Shown: one piece after another, positions 1 to 5,881 of the stretch | Layout: the number at the start of each line of letters is the position of its first letter | Position numbering within the stretch: the stretch's first letter is position 1 | Source: an uncultured Prevotella sp. | GTDB taxonomy: Bacteria > Bacteroidota > Bacteroidia > Bacteroidales > Bacteroidaceae | NCBI GenBank assembly: GCA_938023885.1 | Contig: CALJCU010000014.1 | Coordinates: 1-6,178 of the forward strand | DNA: 6,178 nt | Direction of reading: 5' to 3' | Made by a program: the position numbers and the translations under genes | The notes under the pieces: generated by a model | Databases searched by the model: none | What the model was told of the DNA's origin: nothing | What the model saw: only the letters and a program-made list of their open reading frames with translations

Positions 1-678
1 GAGAATGGAGACACGCTGAAGGGTAACGGGACAACCCAAGGCTGGGCTGGTAACCGCCTCCGTCCGGATATGGTACGCAAGTTCTTCCCCAATGACGATG
101 CTCCTAAGCTGGCTACCGTCAAGGAGATGTATACCGCTGCCGATGATGACCGTGCACTGATGTGCAATATCGCAAAAAATGGTGCGGAACGCAGTTTGGA
201 GAACACCAACTTAGGTACATTCACGGATGGATATGCTGCCTGTAAGTACAACAACTACTACACAGATGGCCGTGCCGGTAAGAATACTACTTTCCCTGAT
301 GCTGATTACTTCCTGTTCCGCATAGCTGAGGCCTATCTGAACTATGCCGAGGCGACAGCCCGTGCCAATGGCGGTTCTCCTACAGTGGAAGGCATCAAAT
401 ACATCAATGAGCTTCGTGCACGCGCTCATGCCGCTCAGAAGACAAGCTTCACGCTGTCTGACATCTGCGACGAGTGGGCCCGCGAGTTCTACTTCGAGTG
501 TTATCGCCGTACGACGCTGATCCGTTTCGATCGCTTCGCAGGTAACGTCAACTACAACTGGTCATGGAAAGGCGGTACCATCAAGGGGACCAATATCGAC
601 AAGCATCTGAACTTGTTCGCTATTCCTGACGATGATATGAATGCCAACAAGAACCTCAAGCAGAACGCTGATTATTAA
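1..678 (+). CDS. SusD-like outer-membrane glycan-binding lipoprotein, C-terminal part (5' truncated)
   Basis: The reading frame is open from base 1, so the gene starts upstream; 225 residues and the TAA stop are present, roughly the last 40 percent of a SusD/RagB protein. Family signatures: 'DADYFLFRIAEAYLNYAEA' near residues 100-118, the TPR-like helix typical of SusD, then 'REFYFECYRRTTLIRFDRF' near residues 161-179, the conserved REfyfE.yRRtdLiRF segment. The tail 'KQNADY' matches the usual SusD ending (KQNpgY). Family members sit as surface lipoproteins over a SusC TonB-dependent porin and help bind and import glycans. The N-terminal signal and lipobox are outside the window. Starch or a related alpha-glucan is inferred from the SusE-like gene 58 bases downstream, with which it probably forms an operon. 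The short ATG reading from base 70 is only an internal methionine. Confidence 0.93.
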   Translation, partial: ENGDTLKGNGTTQGWAGNRLRPDMVRKFFPNDDAPKLATVKEMYTAADDDRALMCNIAKNGAERSLENTNLGTFTDGYAACKYNNYYTDGRAGKNTTFPDADYFLFRIAEAYLNYAEATARANGGSPTVEGIKYINELRARAHAAQKTSFTLSDICDEWAREFYFECYRRTTLIRFDRFAGNVNYNWSWKGGTIKGTNIDKHLNLFAIPDDDMNANKNLKQNADY

Positions 679-688
679 TGTATCGCAA

Positions 689-714
689 AGGGAGGAGGCG
701 GCTGTCTCCTCCCT
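689..714 (+). promoter_or_regulatory. Strong intergenic hairpin between susD-like and susE-like genes
   Basis: Arms 689-699 (AGGGAGGAGGC) and 704-714 (GTCTCCTCCCT) pair over 11 bp with one G-U pair, leaving a four-base loop. The hairpin starts 10 bases after the SusD-like stop and ends 22 bases before the SusE-like start. No T-run follows it, so it is unlikely to be a full intrinsic terminator. An attenuating or 3'-end-protecting role that sets unequal SusD and SusE levels is inference. Confidence 0.6.
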
Positions 715-736
715 GGAACCAAACTAAACAACAACA

Positions 737-1924
737 ATGAAAATGAAAAAGTTTCATATACTTGCCGGCATGATGGCAGGCTTGGCTCTGTTGGCCAGTT
801 GTGATAAGGATATGGATCACAATCCGACAATCCAGTCGCCTACCACCTTCGTACTGAATACACCGGCAACAACAAACAGTACTATTGATCTGTCTAACTC
901 GTCGAAGGTGAGTCTCACTTGCAGCCAGCCCGACTATGGATTCCCCGCCAGCACAGTTTATTCAGTGGAAGTGGCTACGAAGGCAGACATGAGTAACGCG
1001 AAGAAGATTGACGAGACGTTCAACTCTTCAACCTTGAATGTTGATGCCAGTCTGCTGGCAAAGACTCTGACGAGCATGGAGTGCGATGAAGGTAAGACGG
1101 GAGCCGACTTCCCGATGACCATCCCCGTTTATTTCCGCGCAACGGCTGCCGTGGTCTCTGCTGCTACAGGTGATACCATTCCCAATACGAAGATCGTCTC
1201 CAACACCGTGACCCTGGATAAGGTCTATCTGAATTATTCTCTGCCTGTAGCAGCCTGTCCTTCTTCTCTGTACCTGATCGGTAACTTCTGTGGATGGAAT
1301 TGGCCGAAGAGCGTGCCGATGACAGAGGTCTATGGCTCCCGTGATGCCGGCAACTCGACAGCTGCTTTCTGGCATATGGTCTACATCGACGCATCGGGTG
1401 TTAAGTTCAACACCGCTCAGGCTTGGGACGGCAAAGAGGTCGGTTTCAGCAAGATCACGGTTGATCCTGCCAGTGACAACGCTTCTTCTATCCAGGCTTC
1501 CAGCGATGGCAATATTGCCACGGGCACACCGGGTTGGTATCTGATGATTGTAACTGCCAAGGTCAAGGGCCAAGACGTCGACTACACGGTGACCTTCAAT
1601 AAGCCTAATGTGTACCTCATCGGTGCTTCTGTCGGAGGCTCTTGGGATGAGCTGCAAGAGGCCGGTCTCTTCACGGTTCCTTCAAAAGCTGACGGCGAGT
1701 TCGTATCGCCTGCACTGCCTTCGCTGGCTGGCGATGGCTCTTCTAATCTCCGTATGTATGTGAAGGTTCCCGGTTACGACTGGTGGAAGTCAGAGTTTAT
1801 CGTTGGTATTGACGGTAAGAACATCACTTATCGTGGTACAGGCGGCGACCAGAAACGTGTCGGTGCTGATGCCGGTTCAAAGGTTTATCTGAACTTCTCA
1901 AGTGACACGGGTTCCATCAAATAA
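737..1924 (+). CDS. SusE/SusF-family starch-binding outer-membrane lipoprotein
   Basis: 395 residues, close to the length of Bacteroides SusE (about 387). A lipoprotein signal peptide ends in 'LALLASC' with Cys22 as the lipidated residue, followed by acidic DKDMD, which resembles the surface-export signal of Bacteroidota lipoproteins. Residues about 30-165 form the N-terminal Ig-like SusE domain. Residues about 177-290 ('SLYLIGNFCGWNW', W187, W189) and 291-395 ('NVYLIGASVGGSW', W303, W349, W350, K351) look like two tandem carbohydrate-binding modules of the SusE/F type. The aromatic residues are candidates for the sugar platform, not proven ligands. SusE-family proteins bind starch at the cell surface and have no catalytic activity. 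It follows the SusD-like gene by 58 bases, probably in one transcript. The start at 737 is chosen because it gives the complete signal peptide; an ATG two codons later (743) is an alternative. There is no Shine-Dalgarno, only an A/C-rich leader. Confidence 0.9.
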   Translation: MKMKKFHILAGMMAGLALLASCDKDMDHNPTIQSPTTFVLNTPATTNSTIDLSNSSKVSLTCSQPDYGFPASTVYSVEVATKADMSNAKKIDETFNSSTLNVDASLLAKTLTSMECDEGKTGADFPMTIPVYFRATAAVVSAATGDTIPNTKIVSNTVTLDKVYLNYSLPVAACPSSLYLIGNFCGWNWPKSVPMTEVYGSRDAGNSTAAFWHMVYIDASGVKFNTAQAWDGKEVGFSKITVDPASDNASSIQASSDGNIATGTPGWYLMIVTAKVKGQDVDYTVTFNKPNVYLIGASVGGSWDELQEAGLFTVPSKADGEFVSPALPSLAGDGSSNLRMYVKVPGYDWWKSEFIVGIDGKNITYRGTGGDQKRVGADAGSKVYLNFSSDTGSIK

Positions 1925-1955
1925 TCATCGGTAATCCTAATAAGAATCCATAATA

Positions 1956-1992
1956 TCCCGGTATCCGTAGGCATTATCTTCGGGTATCGGGA
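1956..1992 (+). terminator. Terminator-like hairpin after the SusE-like gene
   Basis: Arms 1956-1967 (TCCCGGTATCCG) and 1981-1992 (CGGGTATCGGGA) pair along all 12 positions, two of them G-U, around a 13-base loop. It begins 31 bases after the SusE-like stop, the right place to end a susD-susE transcript. The downstream bases (CTTGTAGTTTAA) are only moderately T-rich, so termination efficiency is uncertain. Confidence 0.5.
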
Positions 1993-2003
1993 CTTGTAGT
2001 TTA

Positions 2004-2017
2004 ATCCTCCGGAGGAT
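2004..2017. repeat. Perfect 14-bp palindrome ATCCTCCGGAGGAT
   Basis: The sequence equals its own reverse complement with no spacer. It lies 11 bases downstream of the terminator-like hairpin. It could be a dimeric protein-binding site or part of a tandem terminator. It does not resemble the LacI-type palindrome at 3207-3220, so the same regulator is unlikely to bind both. Function unknown. Confidence 0.5.
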
Positions 2018-2108
2018 GTAACCAAGATCCAGGCTACACGGCTCTCTGCAAACATATCAATCCCGTTGTCTATCAGGCCGGCCGCTTTTAATAATTCTGC
2101 ATGTTTCC

Positions 2109-2139
2109 TTGCCGCATTCCCAAACTCTGCTTATTTTTG
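2109..2139 (+). promoter_or_regulatory. Bacteroidota-type promoter candidate with no obvious gene directly downstream
   Basis: A -33-like TTG (2109-2111) is followed after 20 bases by TATTTTTG (2132-2139), an exact match to the TAnnTTTG -7 box of the Bacteroidota primary sigma factor. Predicted transcription starts near 2146. The next gene begins about 170 bases downstream and has its own promoter candidate, so this one could drive a small RNA or a long leader. The box overlaps a 10-bp palindrome TTTTGCAAAA (2135-2144). Confidence 0.4.
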
Positions 2140-2145
2140 CAAAAT

Positions 2146-2240
2146 GGAAACTAATGGCGTATGACAACTGAGAAAGAATTACGGTAGGGGTTATATTCCT
2201 GCCGCGAAACTTAAAATAAGCTTAATCGCGTGCAGTTTTT
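2146..2240 (+). ncRNA. Possible small RNA or structured leader
   Basis: The stretch begins at the predicted start of the promoter at 2109-2139. It contains a stem-loop with arms 2182-2190 (CGGTAGGGG) and 2196-2204 (TTCCTGCCG), paired with three G-U pairs. A second short stem has arms 2203-2207 (CGCGA) and 2226-2230 (TCGCG), and a T5 run lies at 2236-2240. The two stems share two bases, so they could not both be complete at once. The last stem plus T-run resembles a weak intrinsic terminator and would give a transcript of about 95 nt. No RNA family is recognised. The alternative is untranslated leader of the following gene. Confidence 0.2.
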
Positions 2241-2245
2241 CTGAA

Positions 2246-2282
2246 TTGTTGTCAAAGGTTATTAAATTATTTCTTATCTTTG
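2246..2282 (+). promoter_or_regulatory. Promoter candidate for the FimB/Mfa2-like gene
   Basis: TATCTTTG at 2275-2282 matches the TAnnTTTG -7 box exactly. TTGTTG at 2246-2251 is the best -33 candidate, but the 23-base spacing from its second TTG is longer than the usual 19-21. The -7 box lies 34 bases before the ATG at 2317, giving a short leader and suggesting this gene is transcribed independently of the susD-susE unit. Confidence 0.55.
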
Positions 2283-2316
2283 CCATTAGAATGAAAACAA
2301 AATAAAACCTTTGCAT

Positions 2317-3198
2317 ATGAGATTGTGGACCTATTTCTCTTTACTCTTTGTGGCATTGTCTTTCGCCGCCTGTCAGAAAGTTGATGTGGGGAATGAAACC
2401 GAGGTGCCCGACGGTACGAACCTCGTGACGTTTAAGGTCAGGCAGTTCGAACAGAAGAACTTTGATAAGGCAAAGTCAAGGGCAACGGAGATTTCTCGTT
2501 TATGCAAACACATTGAACTTATTGTGTATAAAGATGGTGCGAGGGTCAATAAGATATCGCAAGGCTCAGATGATAAGGATTATGGCACCCTCTCCGTTGC
2601 ACTCGCTCCGGGTACTTACCGTGCCGTCATCCTTGCCCATAACCAGGAGAAGAGCCCTACGACGACAGATGCAGAGAAGATCTCTTTTGGCAGCGACATA
2701 TCCGATACGTTCCTTTGGAGTGACCAGATAACGGTAAGTGCAGACAAAGGCCTGGATGTCGATGTCAGTATGCACCGTGTTGTCGCCATGGTGCGTATAG
2801 CTACGACCGATGTCATCCCGCAGAATGTCGCTTCGATGACGTTCTATTACACCGGTGGCAGTTCCACGCTCGATGCGCTGACCGGTGAGGGCTGTGTCAA
2901 GTCGCGTCAGACAGTGAAACGAACCGTCACCGAAGCGATGAGAGGCAAGACGGGGACCTTTGAGATATACACTTTCCCGAGGAGCGACAGTGAGTCGTTA
3001 CACCTTGAGGTGACAGCCTTGGATGCCAACGGTAACACGGTCTGTTCGCATACCTTTGGAGAGGTGCCGGTGACGTGCAATAAGATATCCGAATATGACG
3101 GAGCGTTGTTTACTAATGGCATGAGCGGAGGCGATGTACTGTCTAAGTTTCACCTCTCGACCGATGATGAGTGGACAATGGTCAAGGAGACGTTTTAG
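2317..3198 (+). CDS. FimB/Mfa2-family fimbria-associated lipoprotein
   Basis: 293 residues from the ATG at 2317. A TTG two codons earlier (2311) is in frame but less likely, because the ATG directly heads a good signal peptide. The lipobox 'LSFAAC' gives Cys19 as the lipidated residue. The body follows the FimB/Mfa2 pattern: an N-terminal beta domain (about 35-150, 'CKHIELIVYKDG', 'LAPGTYRAVILAHN'), then 'MHRVVAMVRI' (152-161), 'PQNVASMTFYYTGGSSTLDA' (168-187), 'FEIYTFP' (215-221) and the closing 'NKISEYDGALF' (255-265). Known members anchor or cap fimbriae at the outer membrane, but many Bacteroidota paralogues stand alone with unknown roles. No fimbrillin, usher or tip gene lies next to it here, so a fimbrial function cannot be assumed. 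It lies between the SusE-like gene and the LacI regulator and seems to have its own promoter. Confidence 0.82.
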   Translation: MRLWTYFSLLFVALSFAACQKVDVGNETEVPDGTNLVTFKVRQFEQKNFDKAKSRATEISRLCKHIELIVYKDGARVNKISQGSDDKDYGTLSVALAPGTYRAVILAHNQEKSPTTTDAEKISFGSDISDTFLWSDQITVSADKGLDVDVSMHRVVAMVRIATTDVIPQNVASMTFYYTGGSSTLDALTGEGCVKSRQTVKRTVTEAMRGKTGTFEIYTFPRSDSESLHLEVTALDANGNTVCSHTFGEVPVTCNKISEYDGALFTNGMSGGDVLSKFHLSTDDEWTMVKETF

Positions 3199-3206
3199 AG
3201 AGAATG

Positions 3207-3220
3207 TGCAAACGTTTGCA
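3207..3220. promoter_or_regulatory. LacI-family operator, perfect palindrome TGCAAACGTTTGCA
   Basis: This 14-bp perfect palindrome has the central CG and A/T-flanked half-sites typical of LacI-family operators; the core GCAAACGTTTGC is like the PurR box. It starts 8 bases after the FimB/Mfa2-like stop and ends 122 bases before the LacI-family start, upstream of that gene's -33/-7 candidate. Binding by the adjacent regulator, and so autoregulation, is inference from position and sequence type. No second full copy was found in the window. Confidence 0.65.
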
Positions 3221-3253
3221 TGATTTATATCAATATTTCTATGCTTTTTCTTT

Positions 3254-3282
3254 TTTGTTGCTCAAGAAAAGGCCTAAATTTG
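3254..3282 (+). promoter_or_regulatory. Promoter candidate for the LacI-family regulator
   Basis: TAAATTTG at 3275-3282 matches TAnnTTTG. TTTG at 3254-3257 is a -33 candidate with 17 bases between them, slightly short. Transcription would begin near 3289, leaving a leader of about 54 bases without a Shine-Dalgarno near the start codon. The operator palindrome lies about 34 bases upstream of the -33 candidate. A T-rich run (3244-3256) just upstream may also help end the preceding transcript. Confidence 0.55.
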
Positions 3283-3342
3283 CAGTGCGACAATCATAAT
3301 AAAGGGAACACCTGAAAGCTGCGATAATTTGGCATTTTCTAT

Positions 3343-4365
3343 ATGGCACATACGACATTGACAATGAGGGATATAGCTGCTGCTCTGAATGTCTCAGTGG
3401 CGACGGTTTCACGGGCGTTGAAAGACAGTCCGCGTATCAGTGAGGAGCAACGTGAGAAGATTAAGGCTTATGCCAAGGAGCATAACTATTATCCGAATAT
3501 GATGGCGGAGGGCTTGCGTAATAATATCATGCGGCCTTCTAGGGTCATTGGCGTCATTGTCCCCCAGTTTGAGCACTTCTATTTTTCATCCATCCTGAGT
3601 GGCATCAATCAGGAGGCTATGTCGCATGGCTATACGATGATGGTCAGTGAGAGCCTTGATGAATATGAGCGCGAGGCACTGATTTGCACACGTTACATGG
3701 AGAGCCGTGTTTGTGGTATCATCGTGTCAGAAGCTAAGAATACCATCCGTTATGAACACTTCCAGGAGATTCTTGACAACCACATGCCGCTGGTTTTCTA
3801 CGACCGTATCTGTACAGGCATCAACTGCGACCGTGTGGTGGTGGACGACTATCAGGGCGCGTTCAATGCCGTGAACTACATGATAGAACGGGGATGCCAG
3901 CGCATCGCCTACTATGGTTCTCCCATGACGATGGAGATCAGCAAGAACCGCTATAACGGCTATCGTGATGCTCTGTTGCACAACGGGTTGAGGCCCGAGG
4001 AGAGATTTTCCCGTATCTGCGACAACCGATCGGATGCAGAAGCTATCACGCCCGACATTCTTTCCCAGGACGATATTCCCGATGGCTTCTTTGCCGTCAA
4101 CGACGACACGGCTATCGGCATCCTCTATACCGCCAAGCGTATGGGTTTTGTCGTTCCGCAGGACATCAGTATCTGTGGTTTCACGAATGGTCAGCGTGCT
4201 GTGGCCAGTGACCCGATGCTCACGACTGTCGAGCAGCGGGGCGTGCGAGTAGGGGAGGAGGCCGCCAACATCCTCATCAGTAAGGTGGAGGGGGAGTTGC
4301 CGATGGGGAAGATAGAGAAACGCATTGTCAGGACACGACTCATCATAAGAGGGACGACAAAGTGA
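3343..4365 (+). CDS. LacI-family transcriptional regulator
   Basis: 340 residues, the normal family length. The N-terminal helix-turn-helix spans about residues 6-27 ('MRDIAAALNVSVATVSRAL'). It is followed by the hinge helix 'PNMMAEGLRNN' (51-61), which keeps the minor-groove Leu58 but has Glu56 where Arg is common. The periplasmic-binding-protein-like sensor domain starts at 'RVIGVIVPQ' (67-75). Its family marks include 'VFYDR' (151-155), 'ERGCQRIAYYGSP' (182-194), 'DGFFAVNDDTAIGIL' (247-261) and 'DISICGFTNG' (274-283) followed by 'LTTVEQ' (293-298). Such proteins bind operator DNA as dimers and respond to a sugar or sugar phosphate. Given the neighbours, a malto-oligosaccharide-type signal is plausible but not shown. 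The start at 3343 leaves seven residues before the HTH; the internal ATG at 3364 is less likely. The likely target is the palindrome at 3207-3220. The MFS gene follows after 135 bases. Confidence 0.93.
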   Translation: MAHTTLTMRDIAAALNVSVATVSRALKDSPRISEEQREKIKAYAKEHNYYPNMMAEGLRNNIMRPSRVIGVIVPQFEHFYFSSILSGINQEAMSHGYTMMVSESLDEYEREALICTRYMESRVCGIIVSEAKNTIRYEHFQEILDNHMPLVFYDRICTGINCDRVVVDDYQGAFNAVNYMIERGCQRIAYYGSPMTMEISKNRYNGYRDALLHNGLRPEERFSRICDNRSDAEAITPDILSQDDIPDGFFAVNDDTAIGILYTAKRMGFVVPQDISICGFTNGQRAVASDPMLTTVEQRGVRVGEEAANILISKVEGELPMGKIEKRIVRTRLIIRGTTK

Positions 4366-4379
4366 AGGTGTTAAGTGAT

Positions 4380-4398
4380 GGGCGTTGGGTGTTAGATG
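4380..4398 (+). repeat. GT-rich 19-bp repeat, copy 1
   Basis: GGGCGTTGGGTGTTAGATG begins 15 bases after the LacI-family stop. It matches the copy at 5847-5865 at 14 of 19 positions, and all five differences are transitions. Its place just downstream of a stop codon suggests a dispersed intergenic element, but its family is not identified. Confidence 0.4.
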
Positions 4399-4425
4399 TC
4401 AACGGTTTACACGGTGCCTGCTGCC

Positions 4426-4448
4426 GTGGCCGGTCTTGTACCGGTTAC
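4426..4448 (+). promoter_or_regulatory. Hairpin between the LacI-family and MFS genes
   Basis: Arms 4426-4434 (GTGGCCGGT) and 4440-4448 (ACCGGTTAC) pair over 9 bp with two G-U pairs and a five-base loop. There is no T-run after it. It ends 52 bases before the MFS start and could be a leader structure, a weak terminator, or part of the repeat-bearing spacer. No TAnnTTTG box is visible between the two genes, so co-transcription through this hairpin is possible. Confidence 0.4.
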
Positions 4449-4500
4449 CCACCGCAGAGCAATACCATAGAGTGTGAGTAGTAAATAAAATAAATAAGCA

Positions 4501-5838
4501 ATGAATAATCAATTGAAAGAGAAGCCGGACATGTCGTTCTGGGGCCTGTGGAACCTCAGTTTCGGCTTCTTCGGCGTGCAGATAGCCTATGCGCTGCAGA
4601 GCGCCAATATCTCACGTATCTTTGCTACGTTGGGTGCCGATCCGCACTCACTGAGTTATTTCTGGATCCTTCCGCCGTTGATGGGTATCCTTGTACAGCC
4701 TATCGTGGGCAGTTGCTCGGATAAGACCTGGTGCCGCTTCGGCCGCCGTATCCCTTACCTCTTCATCGGTGCCGCCATTGCCGTGCTCGTGATGTGTCTG
4801 TTGCCTAACTCCGGATCTTTCGGTATGACGGTGAGCACAGCCATGGTCTTCGGACTTGTCTCGCTGATGTTTCTCGACACAAGTATCAATATGGCTATGC
4901 AGCCGTTTAAGATGCTTGTGGGTGACATGGTCAATGAGAAACAGAAAGGACTTGCCTATTCCATCCAGAGTTTCCTCTGCAATGCCGGATCGCTGGTGGG
5001 TTACGTCTTCCCGTTTGTCTTTGCGGCCCTTGGCATTGCCAATACGGCGGCCAAGGGAACCATCCCCGATTCCGTCATCTATAGTTTCTATGTCGGTGCC
5101 GCCATCCTTATCCTCTGTGTTATCTATACCGTATGGAAAGTGAGGGAGTGGCCACCGAAGGAGTATGAGGAATACAATGGTTCGAAGAAAGAAGTGGCAG
5201 AGAAGGAAGAGGGCTCCGGCAACTGGTTCGTCCTGCTGAAGAATGCTCCCGCGACATTTTGGAAAGTCGGATTGGTACAGTTCTTCTGCTGGTTCGCCTT
5301 TATGTATATGTGGACTTATACGGCCGGTACTGTGGCAGCCAACTGCTGGGGGGTGGATATGCTCAGTCCTGATGCTACACAGACAGCCGGTTATCAGGAA
5401 GCCGGCAACTGGGTAGGCATTCTTTTTGCCGTGCAGGCTATCGGTTCTGTCATCTGGGCACCTGTCCTGCCGAAGTTCAAGAACCGCAAGGTGGCCTATG
5501 CTGCCAGTCTGATCCTCGGTGGTATCGGCTTCGCAGCCTGTGCGTTCATCCACGACCAGTATCTGCTGTTCATCCCGTTCCTGCTCATCGGTTGTGCCTG
5601 GGCTGCCATGCTCGCCATGCCGTTCACTTTTGTCACCAACGCCTTGCAGGGTTATGGCCACATGGGTGCTTACCTGGGCCTCTTCAACGGAACCATCTGT
5701 ATCCCGCAGATTGTGGCGGCGGCCATCGGTGGTGTGCTTCTGGCTCTCGTTGGATCCGTTCAGAGCAACATGATGATTATTGCCGGCGTGAGCCTTGTGC
5801 TGGGTGCCCTCGCTGTGAATGCCATCAAGGAGAAATAG
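4501..5838 (+). CDS. MFS sugar transporter, GPH/SLC45-like (putative maltose or related disaccharide symporter)
   Basis: 445 residues with about twelve hydrophobic segments (roughly 16-34, 52-70, 84-102, 110-126, 157-178, 193-212, 255-275, 303-322, 331-350, 354-373, 392-415, 421-440). A charged cytoplasmic loop at 213-250 separates the halves. The loop between helices 2 and 3 carries 'GSCSDKTWCRFGRR' (70-83), the G.xSD...R.GRR motif of MFS and of sucrose/maltose proton symporters in particular. Early residues 'PDMSFWGLWNLSFGFFGVQ' also fit this group. It should act in the inner membrane, bringing a sugar made by periplasmic glycan breakdown into the cytoplasm. Maltose is inferred from the SusD/SusE and LacI context and could be wrong. 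The start at 4501 follows an A/T-rich leader without a Shine-Dalgarno. No GH65 phosphorylase or phosphoglucomutase gene follows within the window. Confidence 0.9.
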   Translation: MNNQLKEKPDMSFWGLWNLSFGFFGVQIAYALQSANISRIFATLGADPHSLSYFWILPPLMGILVQPIVGSCSDKTWCRFGRRIPYLFIGAAIAVLVMCLLPNSGSFGMTVSTAMVFGLVSLMFLDTSINMAMQPFKMLVGDMVNEKQKGLAYSIQSFLCNAGSLVGYVFPFVFAALGIANTAAKGTIPDSVIYSFYVGAAILILCVIYTVWKVREWPPKEYEEYNGSKKEVAEKEEGSGNWFVLLKNAPATFWKVGLVQFFCWFAFMYMWTYTAGTVAANCWGVDMLSPDATQTAGYQEAGNWVGILFAVQAIGSVIWAPVLPKFKNRKVAYAASLILGGIGFAACAFIHDQYLLFIPFLLIGCAWAAMLAMPFTFVTNALQGYGHMGAYLGLFNGTICIPQIVAAAIGGVLLALVGSVQSNMMIIAGVSLVLGALAVNAIKEK

Positions 5839-5846
5839 CGGTTGTG

Positions 5847-5865
5847 GGGTATTGGGTGCCGGATG
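5847..5865 (+). repeat. GT-rich 19-bp repeat, copy 2
   Basis: GGGTATTGGGTGCCGGATG begins 9 bases after the MFS stop. It is the diverged partner of the copy at 4380-4398, with 14 of 19 identical positions and only transitions otherwise. It lies between the MFS stop and the convergent stop of the two-component remnant. Confidence 0.4.
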
Positions 5866-5881
5866 ATAATGGCGTGCGTGT

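Larger units (their letters stand above)
1925..2316. other. Gene-free stretch between SusE-like and FimB/Mfa2-like genes
   Basis: I find no convincing coding region in these 392 bases. In + strand order they hold a terminator-like hairpin (1956-1992), a perfect 14-bp palindrome (2004-2017), a promoter-like pair (2109-2139), two small stem-loops ending at a T5 run (2182-2240), and a second promoter-like pair (2246-2282). The - strand is open for about 80 codons from roughly 2130 into the SusE-like 3' end, but has no start codon at its head. In canonical starch loci an alpha-amylase gene often follows susE/F; no amylase remnant was recognised here. Confidence 0.6.

Noticed and set aside
1028..1657. 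- strand ORF of 209 codons opposite the SusE-like gene.
   Set aside because: It has no recognisable domain or signal and lies wholly within a gene supported by lipobox and starch-binding modules.
1884..2130. Open - strand reading frame of about 80 codons crossing the SusE-like 3' end and the spacer.
   Set aside because: It begins right after a stop codon with no start near its head; the first ATG comes about 30 codons in. It overlaps a well-supported gene, and the product resembles no family I know.
3218..3256. Intrinsic terminator after the FimB/Mfa2-like gene (GCATG/TATGC stem followed by T-rich sequence).
   Set aside because: The stem is only five pairs with one G-U and a loop of about 17 bases. 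The T-rich run is real, but the hairpin is too weak to call.
4399..4412. TCAACGGTTTACAC as a second LacI operator before the transporter.
   Set aside because: Only one half resembles the TGCAAACGTTTGCA site and the sequence is not symmetric; chance similarity is likely.
4648..5661. Long - strand ORF of 337 codons opposite the MFS transporter.
   Set aside because: Its His/Asp/Arg-rich, low-complexity translation is typical of the antisense of a membrane-protein gene. The + strand product has clear MFS motifs and twelve hydrophobic segments.
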